Assembly (NCBI GenBank): GCA_040752635.1
Contig: JBFMGS010000077.1
Span: forward strand, 1 to 8,337
Length of the DNA stretch: 8,337 nucleotides
Direction: 5' to 3'
Origin: JBFMGS01 sp040752635
Lineage (GTDB): Bacteria; Bacillota; SHA-98; UBA4971
In this document: positions 6,767 through 8,337 of the stretch, one piece after another
Numbering within the stretch: position 1 is the first letter of the stretch
Layout: every line of letters starts with the position of its first letter
Notes under the pieces: generated by a model
Database searches by the model: none
The model's input: only the letters and a program-made list of their open reading frames with translations
What the model was told of the DNA's origin: nothing
Made by a program: the position numbers and the translations under genes

Positions 6767-7549
6767 GTGGTTGTTGTAGTAGCACAGGATTATGACACCA
6801 TGAGCCGCGAAGCCGCGGCGGCCGTAGCGGCGCAGGTTCGGAAGAAACCTGCAAGCGTGCTCAGCCTTGCGACCGGCGAAACTCAGTTCGGGCTCTACGA
6901 AGAGCTTGTAAGGATGCACCGCGAAGAAGGCCTGGATTTCTCGCTTGTCACGACGTTCAATCTCGATGAGTACCTGGGCCTTGCGCCCGATCATCCCGCG
7001 AGTTTTCACTGGTATATGCATAGCAGATTCTTCAATCACGTTAATGTTCCGCCGGATCGCATACACATCCCGGACGGCCTCGCCCGTGACATTCAGGAGG
7101 AATGCCTCGCGTATGAAAGGGCAATAAGAAATGCGGGCGGGGTTGACATGGCTGTCCTTGGACTCGGGAGGAACGGCCATATCGGGTTCAACGAGCCGCG
7201 AACGGAATTCGGCTCACGCACTCGCGCGCTTTTCCTGGACAAGCGCACCCTTGAGGCAAACGCAAGGTTCTTCGGGGGAGACGAGAACGCCGTGCCCCGC
7301 CAGGCGATTTCCATGGGGATACGGACCATTATGAACAGCAAGAAGATCATCCTGCTCGCCAGCGGAAAGGCCAAAGCTCCGGTCATCGCCCAGACTGTCC
7401 ACGGGCCTGTGACAGAGATGGTCCCCAGTTCGGTGTTGCAGCTGCACCCGGACGTTACGCTCATCATAGATGAAGAGGCTGCCGCGGATCTGGAACCGTC
7501 GCCGGAAGACTTCGTCTCCGGATCGGGTACGAAGACTATGGTATACTGA
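6767..7549 (+). CDS. nagB: Glucosamine-6-phosphate deaminase
   Basis: A 260-residue enzyme converting GlcN-6-P to fructose-6-P and ammonia, the step that sends amino sugars into glycolysis. I chose GTG 6767: GGGGGTG (6754-6760) lies 6 bases upstream, and the resulting N-terminus aligns with B. subtilis NagB residue for residue; TTG at 6752 or 6761 would add only valine-rich residues. Visible motifs: FNLDEYLGL (64-72, D67 the catalytic base), GRNGHIGFNEP (134-144, with N136, H138 and E143 as in B. subtilis), SRTRALFL, NARFFGG and LQLHPDVTLIID. Odd point: the phosphate-binding loop reads LATGETQFGLY (34-44), where G-S/G-T-P is usual. The C-terminus has a short extension. Three in-frame stops (TGA TAG TGA) end the gene. 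The next ATG is 22 bases away, so co-transcription with PHP2 is likely. Confidence 0.93.
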   Translation: MVVVVAQDYDTMSREAAAAVAAQVRKKPASVLSLATGETQFGLYEELVRMHREEGLDFSLVTTFNLDEYLGLAPDHPASFHWYMHSRFFNHVNVPPDRIHIPDGLARDIQEECLAYERAIRNAGGVDMAVLGLGRNGHIGFNEPRTEFGSRTRALFLDKRTLEANARFFGGDENAVPRQAISMGIRTIMNSKKIILLASGKAKAPVIAQTVHGPVTEMVPSSVLQLHPDVTLIIDEEAAADLEPSPEDFVSGSGTKTMVY

Positions 7550-7571
7550 TAGTGAACCTGCGAGGGATACG

Positions 7572-8309
7572 ATGCACGTTTTCGCCGACTACCACACCCA
7601 CACGAGGTTTAGCCATGGAACAGGCACTGTGTTGGAGAACGTACGCGTAGCTGCGGAGAAGGGGCTTGAAGCCGTTGCCATCACAGACCATGGCCCTGCA
7701 AACCTGTTCGGCCTCGGAGTGAGGGATCTTGCCACGTTCGACGAGATCGAGGGGGAGGTTCAGAAGTGCCGGGCGGCCTTTCCCCGTGTGAAGGTTCTTA
7801 TGGGGGTGGAGGCGAACATTGTCAGCACCGACGGCGATCTCGATGTCCCCGCAGATGTCCTGAGGCGCATGGATGTGGTGCTCGTCGGCCACCATCTCCT
7901 GGTGCGAGGTAAGACTCTGTCAGATTCCTGGAAGCTTTCCGTTCGCAATCTACTGGGACGACGGAGCAGGTCTTTCGCCCAGCGGGCAAGGGTTGACAAC
8001 ACCAAGTCCTTGATAGAAGCTGTAAAAAGGAACCGCGTTGACATAGTGACGCATCCCGGGCTCCACGTGTCGATCGACACTGAGGAACTTGCACGCGAGT
8101 GCGCCAGGGTGGGTACGGCGCTTGAGATAAACGCGAAGCATGCACAGCTCGACGTGGAATTCGTGAAGACCGCAGCCGCGCAAGGCGCAAGTTTCTGCAT
8201 AGATAGCGATGCGCACAGCCCCGACGAGGTCGGCGACTTCGGGCGCGCTCTAGAAGTGGCCAGGCGAGCGGGGCTCGACACAGACAGGATCATCAATGCG
8301 AGACCCTGA
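7572..8309 (+). CDS. PHP-domain phosphoesterase, YcdX type (PHP2)
   Basis: A 245-residue single PHP-domain protein, predicted metal-dependent phosphoesterase of unknown substrate. Ligands visible: H8 and H10 (DYHTH), H15, H40 (TDHGP), E80 (GVEANI), H107 (VGHH), H161 (THPG), D213 and H215 (DSDAH), a complete YcdX-type set. Compared with PHP1, the segment between the H107 and H161 equivalents is about 23 residues longer and strongly basic (K114, K121, R125, R130, R131, R133, R138, R140). The start ATG has GAGGG (7562-7566) 5 bases upstream; an upstream in-frame start would overlap nagB and is not supported. In clostridia, PHP genes of this kind are, as I recall, often found near rapZ, yvcK and whiA; the sequence ends too soon to test this. 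Paralogous to the gene at 2297. Confidence 0.9.
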   Translation: MHVFADYHTHTRFSHGTGTVLENVRVAAEKGLEAVAITDHGPANLFGLGVRDLATFDEIEGEVQKCRAAFPRVKVLMGVEANIVSTDGDLDVPADVLRRMDVVLVGHHLLVRGKTLSDSWKLSVRNLLGRRSRSFAQRARVDNTKSLIEAVKRNRVDIVTHPGLHVSIDTEELARECARVGTALEINAKHAQLDVEFVKTAAAQGASFCIDSDAHSPDEVGDFGRALEVARRAGLDTDRIINARP

Positions 8310-8316
8310 GGAAGGC

Positions 8317-8322
8317 GGAGGT
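8317..8322 (+). promoter_or_regulatory. Ribosome binding site of the next gene
   Basis: GGAGGT begins 7 bases after the PHP2 stop and stands 7 bases before a TTG (8330). This is good spacing for translation of a downstream gene whose body lies outside the window. Confidence 0.55.
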
Positions 8323-8329
8323 CAGGGCT

Positions 8330-8337
8330 TTGAATGA
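8330..8337 (+). CDS. Probable start of a following gene (only 8 bases visible)
   Basis: TTG at 8330 follows GGAGGT with a 7-base spacer; ATG at 8334 is the alternative, with an 11-base spacer. Only two codons and a part are present, so no product can be named. The 20-base gap from the PHP2 stop suggests the same operon. Genes such as rapZ are known neighbours of PHP genes in clostridia, but that is a guess here. Confidence 0.35.

Noticed and set aside
7542..7547. TATACT as the -10 of a PHP2 promoter
   Set aside because: Lies within the last nagB codons with no -35 at the right distance.
7470..7571. PHP2 starting at 7470 inside nagB
   Set aside because: It would overlap nagB by 80 bases and adds a 34-residue leader unlike the family; ATG 7572 has its own ribosome site.

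Overview
The window is a GC-rich stretch of bacterial chromosome, most likely from an anaerobic and possibly thermophilic member of the Bacillota (clostridial or Limnochordia-like). The basis is the family content: a DUF4912 protein, a GH57 branching enzyme, YcdX-type PHP proteins, paired BadF/NAGK-type kinases, and a B. subtilis-type NagA and NagB. GTG and TTG starts behind G-run Shine-Dalgarno sequences are also frequent. Two runs of exactly 100 N (1264-1363 and 3655-3754) mark it as a scaffolded draft or metagenome assembly. No mobile element, CRISPR array, tRNA or rRNA was seen.

Layout. The left end (1-758, minus strand) holds a DUF4912-domain gene that runs off the window. A 329-base divergent intergenic region follows, with a perfect 9-bp inverted repeat. 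Everything to the right is on the plus strand with short spacers: a GH57 1,4-alpha-glucan branching enzyme (interrupted by N run 1), a YcdX-type PHP phosphoesterase, two tandem BadF/BadG/BcrA/BcrD-family kinases resembling N-acetylglucosamine kinase (the first broken by N run 2), nagA, nagB, a second YcdX-type PHP gene, and a likely start of another gene at the extreme right edge. No convincing terminator was seen between the plus-strand genes, so they may form one or two operons.

How the genes fit together. The left part is glycogen/alpha-glucan metabolism (branching enzyme, with DUF4912 as a candidate partner). The middle is an amino-sugar route: kinase makes GlcNAc-6-P (or MurNAc-6-P), NagA deacetylates it to GlcN-6-P, and NagB deaminates and isomerises it to fructose-6-P plus ammonia. 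Having kinases and no PTS component in view suggests that unphosphorylated amino sugars are used, as in cell-wall recycling or chitin breakdown. Two paralogous PHP phosphoesterases flank the amino-sugar block; their substrates are unknown and they are the most open functional question here.

The most important technical observation is that the second N run is almost certainly false. The 127 bases before it are repeated exactly after it. Merging the two copies gives one intact 327-residue kinase that lines up with its 323-residue neighbour. The first N run is different: the flanks share nothing, and it replaces an estimated 500-600 bases of the branching enzyme, including the expected catalytic glutamate. 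I do not see a clearly novel defence or mobile system in this window; the candidates for novelty are functional couplings and small regulatory signals.
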